Origin: Macrococcoides animalis
Lineage (GTDB): Bacteria > Bacillota > Bacilli > Staphylococcales > Staphylococcaceae
Length of the DNA stretch: 64,000 bases
NCBI RefSeq assembly: GCF_047425875.1
Contig: NZ_CP179727.1
Location: forward strand, 2,046,001-2,110,000
Direction of reading: 5' to 3'
Shown here: piece after piece, positions 1 to 7,018 of the stretch
Layout: each line of letters begins with the position of its first letter
How positions within the stretch are numbered: position 1 is the stretch's first letter
Program-made: the position numbers and the translations under genes
Notes under the pieces: model-generated
What the model saw: the letters and a program-made list of their open reading frames with translations, nothing else
What the model was told of the DNA's origin: nothing
The model's database searches: none

Positions 1-2
1 TT

Positions 3-209
3 AATGAGATAAAGTTATTTAATTGTTTTTATAAAGAATCTATTCAGGACTACTCGCCAATAGAATTAGATATAGATATCGCTTTTTTAAAGCATGGTAA
101 AAGTGTCTTATATTCTATCGCTCATGAATATGAAGTTAGAGTAATAGATAATCAGCTCGCTGGTGAATTAAAACAGATGGGGTTAAAAGTAGAGAAATAT
201 GCGAGGTGA
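3..209 (+). CDS. 3' end of an unrecognised gene (partial)
   Basis: An open frame enters from the left edge and stops at the TGA at 207-209, giving 68 C-terminal residues (start NEIKLFNCFY, end GLKVEKYAR). The composition is that of an ordinary soluble protein, with no membrane segment and no motif I recognise. Its last codons contain the ribosome binding site of the histidine phosphatase that follows, so the two genes are probably cotranscribed. The N-terminal part lies outside the window, so no function is assigned. Confidence 0.6.
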   Translation, partial: NEIKLFNCFYKESIQDYSPIELDIDIAFLKHGKSVLYSIAHEYEVRVIDNQLAGELKQMGLKVEKYAR

Positions 210-213
210 AGAT

Positions 214-753
214 ATGCGTAAAATTTATTTTATTAGACACTCTATTCGTGATATTCGTTTTAAACATGATGTAAGTGCACCATTGACTGAGGAAGGTATA
301 TTATTAGCTAATGGATTAGTTGAGGTATTTAAAGATAAAGAAATTATGAGGATTTTTTCTAGTCCTTTTAAACGCGCGATTGATACAGTGCAACTAATTG
401 CTGATGATAAATCGATTGAAGTTGAAATTGTACATGACTTATATGAGAGAACAGTTGGGGATTGGATTGATAATTTCTCGGCATTTGCTGAACAACAATG
501 GAGCGATTTTGATCATAAATTAAAAAATGGTGAATCTCTGAATGAAGTGAAAAGCAGGATAGTTCCTGCTTTTGAAATATTGGTCGAAATGAGTGAAGGT
601 GATATTATCATTTGTGGTCATGGGACATCATTTTCAGTATTATTCAATCATTTGACAGATGGTGTATTTGGTTATGATGAATTTCTTGAAATGAAGATGC
701 CAGATGTGTTTGAATATGAGATTGGATCGAATAATATTGTTAAATACTTGTAA
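214..753 (+). CDS. histidine phosphatase (phosphoglycerate mutase-like) family protein
   Basis: This 179-residue protein belongs to the histidine phosphatase superfamily. The catalytic motif is at the N-terminus as F-I-R-H-S, where most members have R-H-G. A later S-S-P-F-K-R-A segment and a C-terminal I-I-C-G-H-G-T motif supply the second arginine and second histidine of the phosphate pocket. The family transfers phosphate through the first histidine; substrates range from sugar phosphates to nucleotides and cannot be told from sequence. I chose the ATG at 214 because GAGGTGA lies just upstream; an in-frame ATG at 199 would put that site inside the gene. Paired hairpins follow the stop codon. 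Confidence 0.8.
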   Translation: MRKIYFIRHSIRDIRFKHDVSAPLTEEGILLANGLVEVFKDKEIMRIFSSPFKRAIDTVQLIADDKSIEVEIVHDLYERTVGDWIDNFSAFAEQQWSDFDHKLKNGESLNEVKSRIVPAFEILVEMSEGDIIICGHGTSFSVLFNHLTDGVFGYDEFLEMKMPDVFEYEIGSNNIVKYL

Positions 754-757
754 TGGA

Positions 758-842
758 TGCCCCAACTTGAATGAGTTGGGGCAAGAACTATAATTAACTT
801 ACAAATCCTGCCCGAACTTAAAAATGTTCGGGCAGGATTTGT
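758..842. terminator. two consecutive hairpins between convergent genes
   Basis: A perfect 10-bp stem (758-767 with 774-783, core GCCCCAACT) is followed by a perfect 17-bp stem (801-817 with 826-842, core CCTGCCCGAAC). They lie between the phosphatase (+) and the decarboxylase (-). Neither has a strong T-run directly after it on the plus strand. The second stem is flanked by A and T runs and could stop transcription from both sides. Confidence 0.6.
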
Positions 843-940
843 AATAAATTTGAATTCTATGAGTGAAACTACTATCTTTAGTGCACAGACAACCATAAAC
901 AGGAAAATTTCAACACCATATTTCATCAAAAATCCCAAAT

Positions 941-959
941 GTTCGAAAATATTTCGAAC
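941..959 (-). terminator. short hairpin downstream of the decarboxylase gene
   Basis: GTTCGAAA at 941-948 pairs perfectly with TTTCGAAC at 952-959 around a 3-nt loop, 18 bases beyond the stop of the minus-strand decarboxylase gene. On that strand it is followed by ATTTGGGATTTTTG, a modest U-run, so it is probably a terminator but not a strong one. Confidence 0.5.
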
Positions 960-976
960 GTCCAGGTCATCATATT

Positions 977-2623
977 TTATTTCTTCTTATTCGCTTCTGC
1001 GAATGCTTTAGAAATATCGATTAATTTTTTAGGAGCGTCTTCAACTGCCATATGGATTTCAACAAAGTGTAAATGCTCTTTGTCTGCGTTGATTTTATCC
1101 ATAACTGCTTTTAATTCATTTGAAGTTTTCGCATCATGCACTACGACTTCATCTTTTGCACCAAATGCTTTAGGCAACATTTTGTAGTTCCACATTTTAA
1201 TATCGTTATATGGTTCTTCCATACCGTGAATTAAACGTTCCACAGTGTAACCATCGTTATTAATTACGAATATAATCGGTTTAATGCCTGTTCGAATCAT
1301 TGTAGATAATGCTTGAACTGTTAGTTGTAAAGATCCATCACCGATCAACAATAAGTTACGACGGTTTACGTCAGCATGTTGACTTCCAAGAAGTGCTGGG
1401 AATGTGTATCCGATTGATCCCCATAATGGTTGACCAATGTATTGGTTACCTTTGTATAATGATAAGTCATATGCACCAAAGAATGATGTTCCTTGCTCAG
1501 CAAGTAAGATATCATCTTTTTCTAAGAATGCATTAACTAACTTAAAGTAGTTTTCTTGTTCTAATGGTGCGTCGTTTAATTCGTAATCCATTTTAGAGCG
1601 TTTGAAAGTAGGATAGTCAGATGTATTTTTATAATCGATTGAAGATAATCCATTGACTAAGTCGATGATTGAAACATCGTCACTTATCACTGATCCTGCT
1701 TTAAAATCATTTTGGTTCATGAAGATCACGTCATTAATATTAAATTCATAACTGAATCCAGCTGTTGCTGAATCTGTTAATTTTGCACCTAAGTTGATGA
1801 TACAGTCAGAGCTATTCACATAATTACGTACATTTTCTTCTGCAATTTTCCCATCATAAATACCTAAGTATTTATCATTCTCTTCATTAAATGCAGATTT
1901 ACCTAATGACAATTGTGCAACTGGTATATTTGTCTGATCCGCAAGTTCTTCTAATTGCTCATGTAAATCGAATGAATTGATTTCATGTCCAACGATGAAG
2001 ACAGGTTGTTTTGCTGATGCTAAGCGTTCTTTCACAGCTTCAATATACTGGCTTACATCTTTTGACGCATGTTGATATGCTACAGGTGCATCTGTCACTT
2101 CAATTTCAGTTAATGCAACGTCAATCGGTAAGTGAATATGTACTGGGCGACGTTCGCGAATGGCAGCATTTATCACACGAGGAATTTCAGTTTGTGCATT
2201 TTCAACTGTTAATGTTGTTGTAGCACATGTGATATGTTCATACATTTTAGTATATGAATCAAAAATACCTTCGCCTAATGAGTGGTGGACATAACGACCT
2301 TCTTGTTGTGCTACACTTGATGGTCCGCCTGCAATTTTAACAACTGGAACACGTTCAGCGTAACTTCCAGCAATCCCGTTTACAGCACTTAGTTCTCCCA
2401 CACCGAATGTAGTACTCACTGCAGATAATCCTTTAACTCGTGCATAACCGTCGGCCGCATATGCTGCATTCAGTTCGTTTGTATTACCAATCCATTCTAA
2501 TTTTTCATGACTTACTACATCATCCAAAAAAGCTAGGGTGAAATCCCCAGGTACACCGAATATTTTATCGACACCGTTAACAGCTAGTGTATCTAAAAGT
2601 AATTGACCGATTCTTTGTTTCAT
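977..2623 (-). CDS. ipdC: thiamine diphosphate-dependent 2-oxo acid (indolepyruvate/branched-chain) decarboxylase
   Basis: This 548-residue enzyme of the pyruvate decarboxylase family removes CO2 from a 2-oxo acid to give an aldehyde, using thiamine diphosphate and Mg2+. The cofactor-activating glutamate is E50 in G-N-T-N-E-L-N. The catalytic histidine pair is H113-H114 in Y-V-H-H-S. The diphosphate-binding motif runs from G-D-G-S at about 428 to N-N at about 455. The length is typical of indolepyruvate, phenylpyruvate or branched-chain keto acid decarboxylases; the substrate cannot be read from motifs. Staphylococci carry a homologue usually annotated ipdC. It diverges from a MarR-family gene, and the palindrome over its -35 suggests control by that regulator. 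The start has GGGGAG upstream on the minus strand. Confidence 0.85.
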   Translation of the reverse strand: MKQRIGQLLLDTLAVNGVDKIFGVPGDFTLAFLDDVVSHEKLEWIGNTNELNAAYAADGYARVKGLSAVSTTFGVGELSAVNGIAGSYAERVPVVKIAGGPSSVAQQEGRYVHHSLGEGIFDSYTKMYEHITCATTTLTVENAQTEIPRVINAAIRERRPVHIHLPIDVALTEIEVTDAPVAYQHASKDVSQYIEAVKERLASAKQPVFIVGHEINSFDLHEQLEELADQTNIPVAQLSLGKSAFNEENDKYLGIYDGKIAEENVRNYVNSSDCIINLGAKLTDSATAGFSYEFNINDVIFMNQNDFKAGSVISDDVSIIDLVNGLSSIDYKNTSDYPTFKRSKMDYELNDAPLEQENYFKLVNAFLEKDDILLAEQGTSFFGAYDLSLYKGNQYIGQPLWGSIGYTFPALLGSQHADVNRRNLLLIGDGSLQLTVQALSTMIRTGIKPIIFVINNDGYTVERLIHGMEEPYNDIKMWNYKMLPKAFGAKDEVVVHDAKTSNELKAVMDKINADKEHLHFVEIHMAVEDAPKKLIDISKAFAEANKKK

Positions 2624-2656
2624 ATTTATCTCCCCTTATTCGATATTTACATATTA

Positions 2657-2685
2657 AGTATATTATTTTATGTCAATTAAGTCAA
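2657..2685 (-). promoter_or_regulatory. promoter of the decarboxylase gene
   Basis: Read on the minus strand, TTGACT (2685-2680) and TATACT (2662-2657) are separated by 17 bp, a near-consensus sigma-A promoter about 35 bases upstream of the decarboxylase start. The -35 hexamer lies inside the GTCAA/TTGAC palindrome. Confidence 0.6.
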
Positions 2686-2695
2686 TGTAGTTGAC
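2672..2695. promoter_or_regulatory. candidate MarR operator between divergent genes
   Basis: GTCAA (2681-2685) and TTGAC (2691-2695) form a perfect inverted repeat with a 5-bp spacer. A further GTCAA stands at 2672-2676. The palindrome covers the -35 of the decarboxylase promoter and lies just upstream of the marR -35. That fits a regulator repressing both genes, but binding is inferred only from position and symmetry. Confidence 0.45.
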
Positions 2696-2702
2696 CTATT
2701 AA

Positions 2703-2730
2703 TTGAAAATTTTAAAAGAGAGTATATAAT
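2703..2730 (+). promoter_or_regulatory. promoter of the MarR-family gene
   Basis: TTGAAA (2703-2708) and TATAAT (2725-2730) have a 16-bp spacer and lie 29 bases before the ATG. An AAGGAG ribosome binding site follows. Confidence 0.6.
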
Positions 2731-2759
2731 GGAAGTAAGATAATTAAGGAGAAACAATA

Positions 2760-3203
2760 ATGACAACTGAGCGAGATAACGAACATATTTTATTCTATTT
2801 TGCCTATAAAACTTACATTACTACTGCAGATAAGATAATTGAACAGTATGGCATGCATCGACAGCATCATCGCTTTTTATTTTTTATTTGTAAGAAACCT
2901 GGAATCACACAAAAAGAATTGTTACAAGTGCTTGAGATTTCTAAACAAGGATCACACAACACGCTAAAAGTATTAAAAGAAAAAGAATTAATAACGGAAC
3001 AACCTGCTGTAAGTGATAAACGTCTAAAAGAATTACATCCTACGAAAGCTGGTTATGATCTTATCGAAACATTAAACCAGGCACAGCGTGATTTAATGGA
3101 TGAAATGTTTTCTCAGAATGGGCATGATTGGCATAAAGTTATGGAAGGTTTATCGAAAAATAGAGAAGGATTTAGTATCATTATGAATGAACATGAGTCA
3201 TAA
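2760..3203 (+). CDS. MarR-family transcriptional regulator
   Basis: This 147-residue protein has the length and layout of MarR dimers. N-terminal and C-terminal helices for dimerisation flank a winged helix-turn-helix: the recognition part reads about T-Q-K-E-L-L-Q-V-L-E-I-S-K-Q-G and the wing contains S-D-K-R-L-K-E-L. Such proteins usually repress a neighbouring gene and release DNA on binding a small ligand or on oxidation. The divergent decarboxylase gene, and a palindrome shared by both promoters, make that gene the likely target. It could also be regulated elsewhere; no ligand can be inferred. Confidence 0.85.
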   Translation: MTTERDNEHILFYFAYKTYITTADKIIEQYGMHRQHHRFLFFICKKPGITQKELLQVLEISKQGSHNTLKVLKEKELITEQPAVSDKRLKELHPTKAGYDLIETLNQAQRDLMDEMFSQNGHDWHKVMEGLSKNREGFSIIMNEHES

Positions 3204-3233
3204 TATAGTTACTAAAGTTGAGAGAGGTATATC

Positions 3234-3971
3234 ATGGAATTAATTGAGTCAGTCAATAATTTAAAAATTAAACAAATCGCAAAATTACATACAAGAAAAG
3301 AACGTAAGAAATCAAATCAATTTCTTATTGAAGGGTTTCATCTTGTTGAAGAAGCAGCAAAAAGTAATGTAGATATTGAAATGATATTAACGGTAACACC
3401 GGATAAATTGACAGAAGTGATGATTGAAAATAGTAAGCAACAATTTGAAATTACGTTTAAAATTGCAGAAAAATTATCACAAACAGAAGCACCACAAGGC
3501 ATATATGCGGTGTGTAATATACCAGAACCAAATAAAATTGAATTGAATCAAGTACTCTATCTTGACCGTATTCAGGATCCAGGCAATGTGGGGACTATTA
3601 TCAGAACTGCAGATGCAGCTGGCATTGATGCAGTAATTATTGCAAAAGGGACAGTTGATATTTATAACGATAAAGTTTTACGTGCCTCTCAAGGAAGTGT
3701 ATTTCATATACCTGTATTTGAAATGGATTTTGAAGAAGCAAAATCAAAAGTACAAGGTAAAGTGTTTGGTACGAGCTTAGAAGATGCGACGGACTATAAA
3801 CAAGTTGAAACAACACCACAATTCATGCTCGTGTTAGGCAACGAAGGACAAGGTGTAGATGAATCGATATTGAATCAAACAGATGAGAACCTATATGTAC
3901 CGATTCATGGGAAAGCAGAAAGCTTAAACGTAGCCGTTTGTGCAGGAATATTATTATATCAATTAATATAA
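3234..3971 (+). CDS. SpoU/TrmH-family RNA 2'-O-methyltransferase
   Basis: This 245-residue SPOUT-class enzyme transfers a methyl group from S-adenosylmethionine to a ribose 2'-OH in rRNA or tRNA. An N-terminal substrate-binding part (about 1-90, with the R-K-E-R-K-K-S-N-Q-F-L-I-E-G segment) precedes the knotted catalytic domain. The family motifs are visible: D-P-G-N-V-G-T-I-I-R-T-A (motif 1), L-G-N-E-G-Q-G-V (motif 2) and A-E-S-L-N-V-A-V (motif 3). In Staphylococcus and Bacillus a gene of this type (ysgA-like) precedes pheS, as here. The exact nucleotide modified is unknown to me. Confidence 0.85.
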   Translation: MELIESVNNLKIKQIAKLHTRKERKKSNQFLIEGFHLVEEAAKSNVDIEMILTVTPDKLTEVMIENSKQQFEITFKIAEKLSQTEAPQGIYAVCNIPEPNKIELNQVLYLDRIQDPGNVGTIIRTADAAGIDAVIIAKGTVDIYNDKVLRASQGSVFHIPVFEMDFEEAKSKVQGKVFGTSLEDATDYKQVETTPQFMLVLGNEGQGVDESILNQTDENLYVPIHGKAESLNVAVCAGILLYQLI

Positions 3972-3999
3972 ACTAATCAATAGAGAGAAGTGTTGTGAA

Positions 4000-4365
4000 A
4001 TGGCGTATTTTCATCTTTTAGCGGCTTGGAGTAACCAAGATATAGAAAAAGTAAAAAAAATAATATCTCCTGATATTAAAGCTAAATTTTTAAAAGATAA
4101 TTGTGATGAGATTGTCATGGATTACAATGAATTAATTGGATTATTTCAACAAAGATTTGAAAGTGAACAAGAGTGGAATTTTGAAGTGATTTATAATGCT
4201 GAAAAGAGGATATGTAATATCGTAGTGTTACAAATTACAAGAGAAAATAGTGATCATGAATTGATAGAAGATAAAGCATTATGCACATTGTTCTTTAAGA
4301 AAGATATGCAAGAAAATAATTTAATACGCTTAGATATGATAATGGGTATAAAAGATAACAAATAA
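4000..4365 (+). CDS. small protein of unknown function, possibly NTF2-like
   Basis: This 121-residue soluble protein is not one I recognise by name. It starts with helical sequence (F-H-L-L-A-A-W-S-N-Q-D-I-E-K-V) and then alternates beta-strand-like segments, with N-F-E-V-I-Y-N-A-E and C-T-L-F-F-K-K. That pattern and length resemble the NTF2/SnoaL-like cone fold, but this is a guess from sequence pattern. It lies 28 bases after the RNA methyltransferase gene and ends in a hairpin terminator, so it probably shares that transcript. Confidence 0.55.
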   Translation: MAYFHLLAAWSNQDIEKVKKIISPDIKAKFLKDNCDEIVMDYNELIGLFQQRFESEQEWNFEVIYNAEKRICNIVVLQITRENSDHELIEDKALCTLFFKKDMQENNLIRLDMIMGIKDNK

Positions 4366-4391
4366 TCCTTCAATGCTAAGGGTTATTTTTT
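4361..4391 (+). terminator. Rho-independent terminator
   Basis: AATAATCCTT (4361-4370) pairs with AAGGGTTATT (4378-4387) with one G-T wobble, followed by TTTTT. It overlaps the stop codon of the preceding gene. Confidence 0.75.
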
Positions 4392-4476
4392 TGTAACATT
4401 TTATGACAAAATTGCGATTAATATTTCTATAAGTTCCATTTAATGTTATTATTGTCATAAGGAGTTGATTGAAAAG

Positions 4477-4974
4477 ATGGAAGAATTAAAGTTCTTTTTC
4501 AATACATTTTTTAGGACGGATATTAAAGTTGGGATTGAGAGATATAAAAGACAACGCTGGGTAGCATTTTTATTCTTTTTTCCAATTGCGTTAGTATTAT
4601 TATGGATTTTTTCAGATGCTTTTGGATATCCAGATTATTATTATGATTTATCTGAAAAACAGCAAATTAAATTTGAATTAAGTCATCAATTGAAGTATCA
4701 ATCGATGTTCTTTTTCATGATGTTGTGCACTAACTTATTAACAATCTCAAATGAAATACATCGTGCGAATATGCTCAATAAGAATTGGAAGAAAAAAGTA
4801 GCCATTTTATTACTTTTTTATTTCATTTATATCTTGTTTGAAATAACTTTTTATTATTTATCTAAGCCTGAATTTATGCAACCCGGAATTTTTATATTAA
4901 TATTTGCTAATTTTATTTTTAGTGCTAATGCCTATGCTACGTCGGATGAAGAGAAGTTGGGTAAAGTTAAATGA
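4477..4974 (+). CDS. integral membrane protein, first of a tandem paralogous pair
   Basis: The 165-residue product has about four hydrophobic segments: one near residues 24-44 (V-A-F-L-F-F-F-P-I-A-L-V), one near 75-90, and two in the C-terminal third. A conserved hydrophilic motif N-E-I-H-R-A-N sits between them and an acidic tail D-E-E-K-L ends the protein. The next gene encodes a relative with the same features. The start is uncertain. AAGGAG at 4459-4464 directly abuts an in-frame TTG at 4465, which is too close, so the ATG at 4477 is preferred despite a long 12-base spacing. No function is known to me. Confidence 0.6.
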   Translation: MEELKFFFNTFFRTDIKVGIERYKRQRWVAFLFFFPIALVLLWIFSDAFGYPDYYYDLSEKQQIKFELSHQLKYQSMFFFMMLCTNLLTISNEIHRANMLNKNWKKKVAILLLFYFIYILFEITFYYLSKPEFMQPGIFILIFANFIFSANAYATSDEEKLGKVK

Positions 4975-5495
4975 TTGACGCAATAACTTTTTATTTTAAA
5001 ACGATGTTTGATACGAAACTGAGTATTGATTTGAAAAGATATAAGCAACAAAGTTGGGTTTCATTTTTTATTTTGATAATTCTAATGGTAATTGGTTTCT
5101 ATATCATTAAAGATGAACCGGATATTTATAATGAAGCTTTTTATAAGCTAACAGAAGAAAAACGAAATGCTATAGAACTTAAAAGTAAAACACCATTTAT
5201 TTGGTTTATATCGATTGGATTCTTGTTATTTAAATTAAGTGAACTACCAAATGAAATACATCGCGCAAATCGAACGAAAATCAATTGGAAGATACATTTA
5301 TTTTTCATGGTTGCTTTATTTCTTATATATTTTGCTTTACTTGCTTGGCAATACTATACAAATAATCCCGATTTTATCATGAGTTCTTATATTATCATAT
5401 TGTTCACTGGTTTTTGTTTTGATAAAAACAATCGACCAACTGATGAGGAGAAATTACTAGAGGAGGCTAAAAAGTATGATAGAAACAACAAGTAG
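4971..5495 (+). CDS. integral membrane protein, second of a tandem paralogous pair
   Basis: The 174-residue product overlaps the preceding gene by four bases (ATGA), so translation is probably coupled. It repeats the layout of that protein: a short N-terminal segment with Y-K-Q-Q-S-W (compare Y-K-R-Q-R-W), a hydrophobic stretch, the shared N-E-I-H-R-A-N motif before another pair of membrane segments, and a C-terminal D-E-E-K-L. The two therefore arose by duplication and may form a heteromer. No catalytic motif is visible and I do not recognise the family. Confidence 0.65.
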   Translation: MIDAITFYFKTMFDTKLSIDLKRYKQQSWVSFFILIILMVIGFYIIKDEPDIYNEAFYKLTEEKRNAIELKSKTPFIWFISIGFLLFKLSELPNEIHRANRTKINWKIHLFFMVALFLIYFALLAWQYYTNNPDFIMSSYIIILFTGFCFDKNNRPTDEEKLLEEAKKYDRNNK

Positions 5496-5655
5496 TATTG
5501 AATGGGGTACTGTACTTTTTTCATTATTGTTATTTATTTATATTCTTATCGCCATTTCACTATTGATTTATTTATCTAAACGTCGAAAAGGTTATAAAAA
5601 TCTAGATCAACGTGTACGTGAACTTGAAAAGCGTGATAAACAAGACCAATTATAG
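5476..5655 (+). CDS. 59-residue single-pass membrane protein
   Basis: A short gene starts at the ATG at 5476 with AGGAGG at 5461-5466, inside the end of the preceding gene (20-base overlap). It encodes 59 residues: a polar start, one strongly hydrophobic helix (about residues 13-33), a basic K-R-R-K stop-transfer and a charged, coiled-coil-like tail ending R-E-L-E-K-R-D-K-Q-D. The size and plan resemble small Bacillales membrane proteins of the DUF4083 type, though I cannot confirm membership. It completes a three-gene membrane cluster before the pheST leader. Confidence 0.65.
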   Translation: MIETTSSIEWGTVLFSLLLFIYILIAISLLIYLSKRRKGYKNLDQRVRELEKRDKQDQL

Positions 5656-5656
5656 G

Positions 5657-5685
5657 TTGAATATAATTTTTTAATTGATTATAAT
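5657..5685 (+). promoter_or_regulatory. promoter of the pheST T-box transcript
   Basis: TTGAAT (5657-5662), a 17-bp spacer and TATAAT (5680-5685) precede the T-box leader. Confidence 0.7.
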
Positions 5686-5691
5686 AGGTAT

Positions 5692-5921
5692 TAATGAAAT
5701 AAAGAACCGATAAAAAGACGTAATATGTGGAAGTGTTAAGAGAACTATCGTTTGGTGAGAGATAGTCATGGATACATATTTTTTCATCTTTTTGGTTGCT
5801 TAATAAGAAATTAAGCCGGTAGATACCGTTATCATCAACAAGTGTGCACAGGTGTGTAAATTTGGGTGGTACCGCGGAATTCTTTTCGTCCCTTCATCAG
5901 GGATGGAAGGGATTTTTTTGT
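5692..5921 (+). ncRNA. T-box leader of pheST
   Basis: The leader has the T-box core G-G-G-T-G-G-T-A-C-C-G-C-G-G (5864-5877) followed by a terminator stem (TCCCTTC near 5889 with GGAAGGGA near 5905) and a T-run. The upstream Stem I region contains a strong local helix (ACTATC with GATAGT). T-boxes read the charging state of a tRNA: uncharged tRNA-Phe pairs with a specifier codon and, by its CCA end, with the core to form an antiterminator. A TTC at 5783-5785 is a plausible Phe specifier. The assignment as tRNA-Phe-responsive rests mainly on the pheS gene downstream. Confidence 0.9.
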
Positions 5922-5947
5922 TTCTAAATATTTAGGGAGGCATAACA

Positions 5948-7018
5948 ATGGAATTAAAGGATAAATTACAAGCGTTGAAGGAAGAGGCTGTACAAAAAGT
6001 ACAAGCGATTTCTGAGAAAAAAGAATTACAAGATATTAAAGTGTCTTACTTAGGTAAAAAAGGTGTCATTACGAGTTTAATGAAAGAAATGAAGTCATTA
6101 CCAAATGAAGAGAAACCGATGTTTGGTCAGTTAGTGAACGATGCACGTCAAACTGTTGAAAAAGCAATTGCTGAGGTTGAAGAAAAGATTCAACGTGAGA
6201 TGATTAATAAAAAATTAGCAAGTGAAACTATAGATATTACGTTACCAGGAAAAGAACTTACAAGTGGTGCAAGCCATCCACTGAACCGTATCGTTGAAGA
6301 TATTGAAGATTTATTTGTTGGATTAGGATATGAAATTGTTGAAGGTTACGAAGTTGAAAGTGACTACTATAACTTTGAAGCATTAAATTTACCTAAATCA
6401 CACCCAGCACGTGATATGCAAGATAGCTTCTATATTTCTGAAGAAGTCTTAATGCGAACACATACTTCTCCAGTACAAGCGCGTACTTTAGAATCACGAA
6501 AAGGGCAAGGACCAGTTAAAATTATTTGTCCAGGTAAAGTTTACCGTCGTGACTCTGATGATGCGACTCACTCACATCAATTTACACAAATTGAAGGTTT
6601 AGTCGTTGATGAAAACATCAAAATGAGTGATTTAAAAGGAACGTTAGAATATTTCGCGAAGAAGATGTTCGGTGAAGATCGTGAAATCCGATTACGCCCA
6701 AGTTTCTTTCCGTTCACTGAGCCTTCAGTAGAAGTTGATATTTCATGTTTCAAATGTAAAGGAAAAGGCTGTAACGTATGTAAAAGCACAGGCTGGATTG
6801 AAATTTTAGGTGCAGGTATGGTACATCCAAACGTACTTGAAATGGCTGGTTTTGATTCTAAGAAATATTCTGGTTTTGCATTTGGTATGGGTCCAGACCG
6901 TATCGCTATGTTGAAATACGGTATTGAAGATATCCGTCATTTCTATACTAATGATTTACGATTTGTAACACAGTTCTTACGTGCTGAAGATGGAGGTAAT
7001 GCAGATGTTAGTAAGTAA
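5948..7018 (+). CDS. pheS: phenylalanine-tRNA ligase alpha subunit
   Basis: The 356-residue catalytic subunit of the alpha2-beta2 synthetase charges tRNA-Phe. An N-terminal coiled-coil arm (about 1-90) that holds tRNA is followed by the class II core. Motif 2 is around R-R-D-S-D-D-A-T-H-S-H-Q-F, and motif 3 is G-M-G-P-D-R-I-A-M-L-K-Y-G-I. A small cysteine group C-F-K-C-K-G-K-G-C-N-V-C sits before motif 3. The gene overlaps pheT by 14 bases and is controlled by the T-box upstream. Length is typical. Confidence 0.97.
   Translation: MELKDKLQALKEEAVQKVQAISEKKELQDIKVSYLGKKGVITSLMKEMKSLPNEEKPMFGQLVNDARQTVEKAIAEVEEKIQREMINKKLASETIDITLPGKELTSGASHPLNRIVEDIEDLFVGLGYEIVEGYEVESDYYNFEALNLPKSHPARDMQDSFYISEEVLMRTHTSPVQARTLESRKGQGPVKIICPGKVYRRDSDDATHSHQFTQIEGLVVDENIKMSDLKGTLEYFAKKMFGEDREIRLRPSFFPFTEPSVEVDISCFKCKGKGCNVCKSTGWIEILGAGMVHPNVLEMAGFDSKKYSGFAFGMGPDRIAMLKYGIEDIRHFYTNDLRFVTQFLRAEDGGNADVSK

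Noticed and set aside
816..926. Hydrophobic minus-strand frame that could be a type I toxin-like peptide (start at 926, M-K-Y-G-V-E-I-F-L-F)
   Set aside because: The ribosome binding site is poor, the frame runs through the 17-bp terminator stem, and it does not resemble known staphylococcal toxins.
939..1187. Plus-strand open frame opposite the end of the decarboxylase gene
   Set aside because: It is antisense to a strongly conserved enzyme and has no ribosome binding site; its composition follows from the complementary codons.
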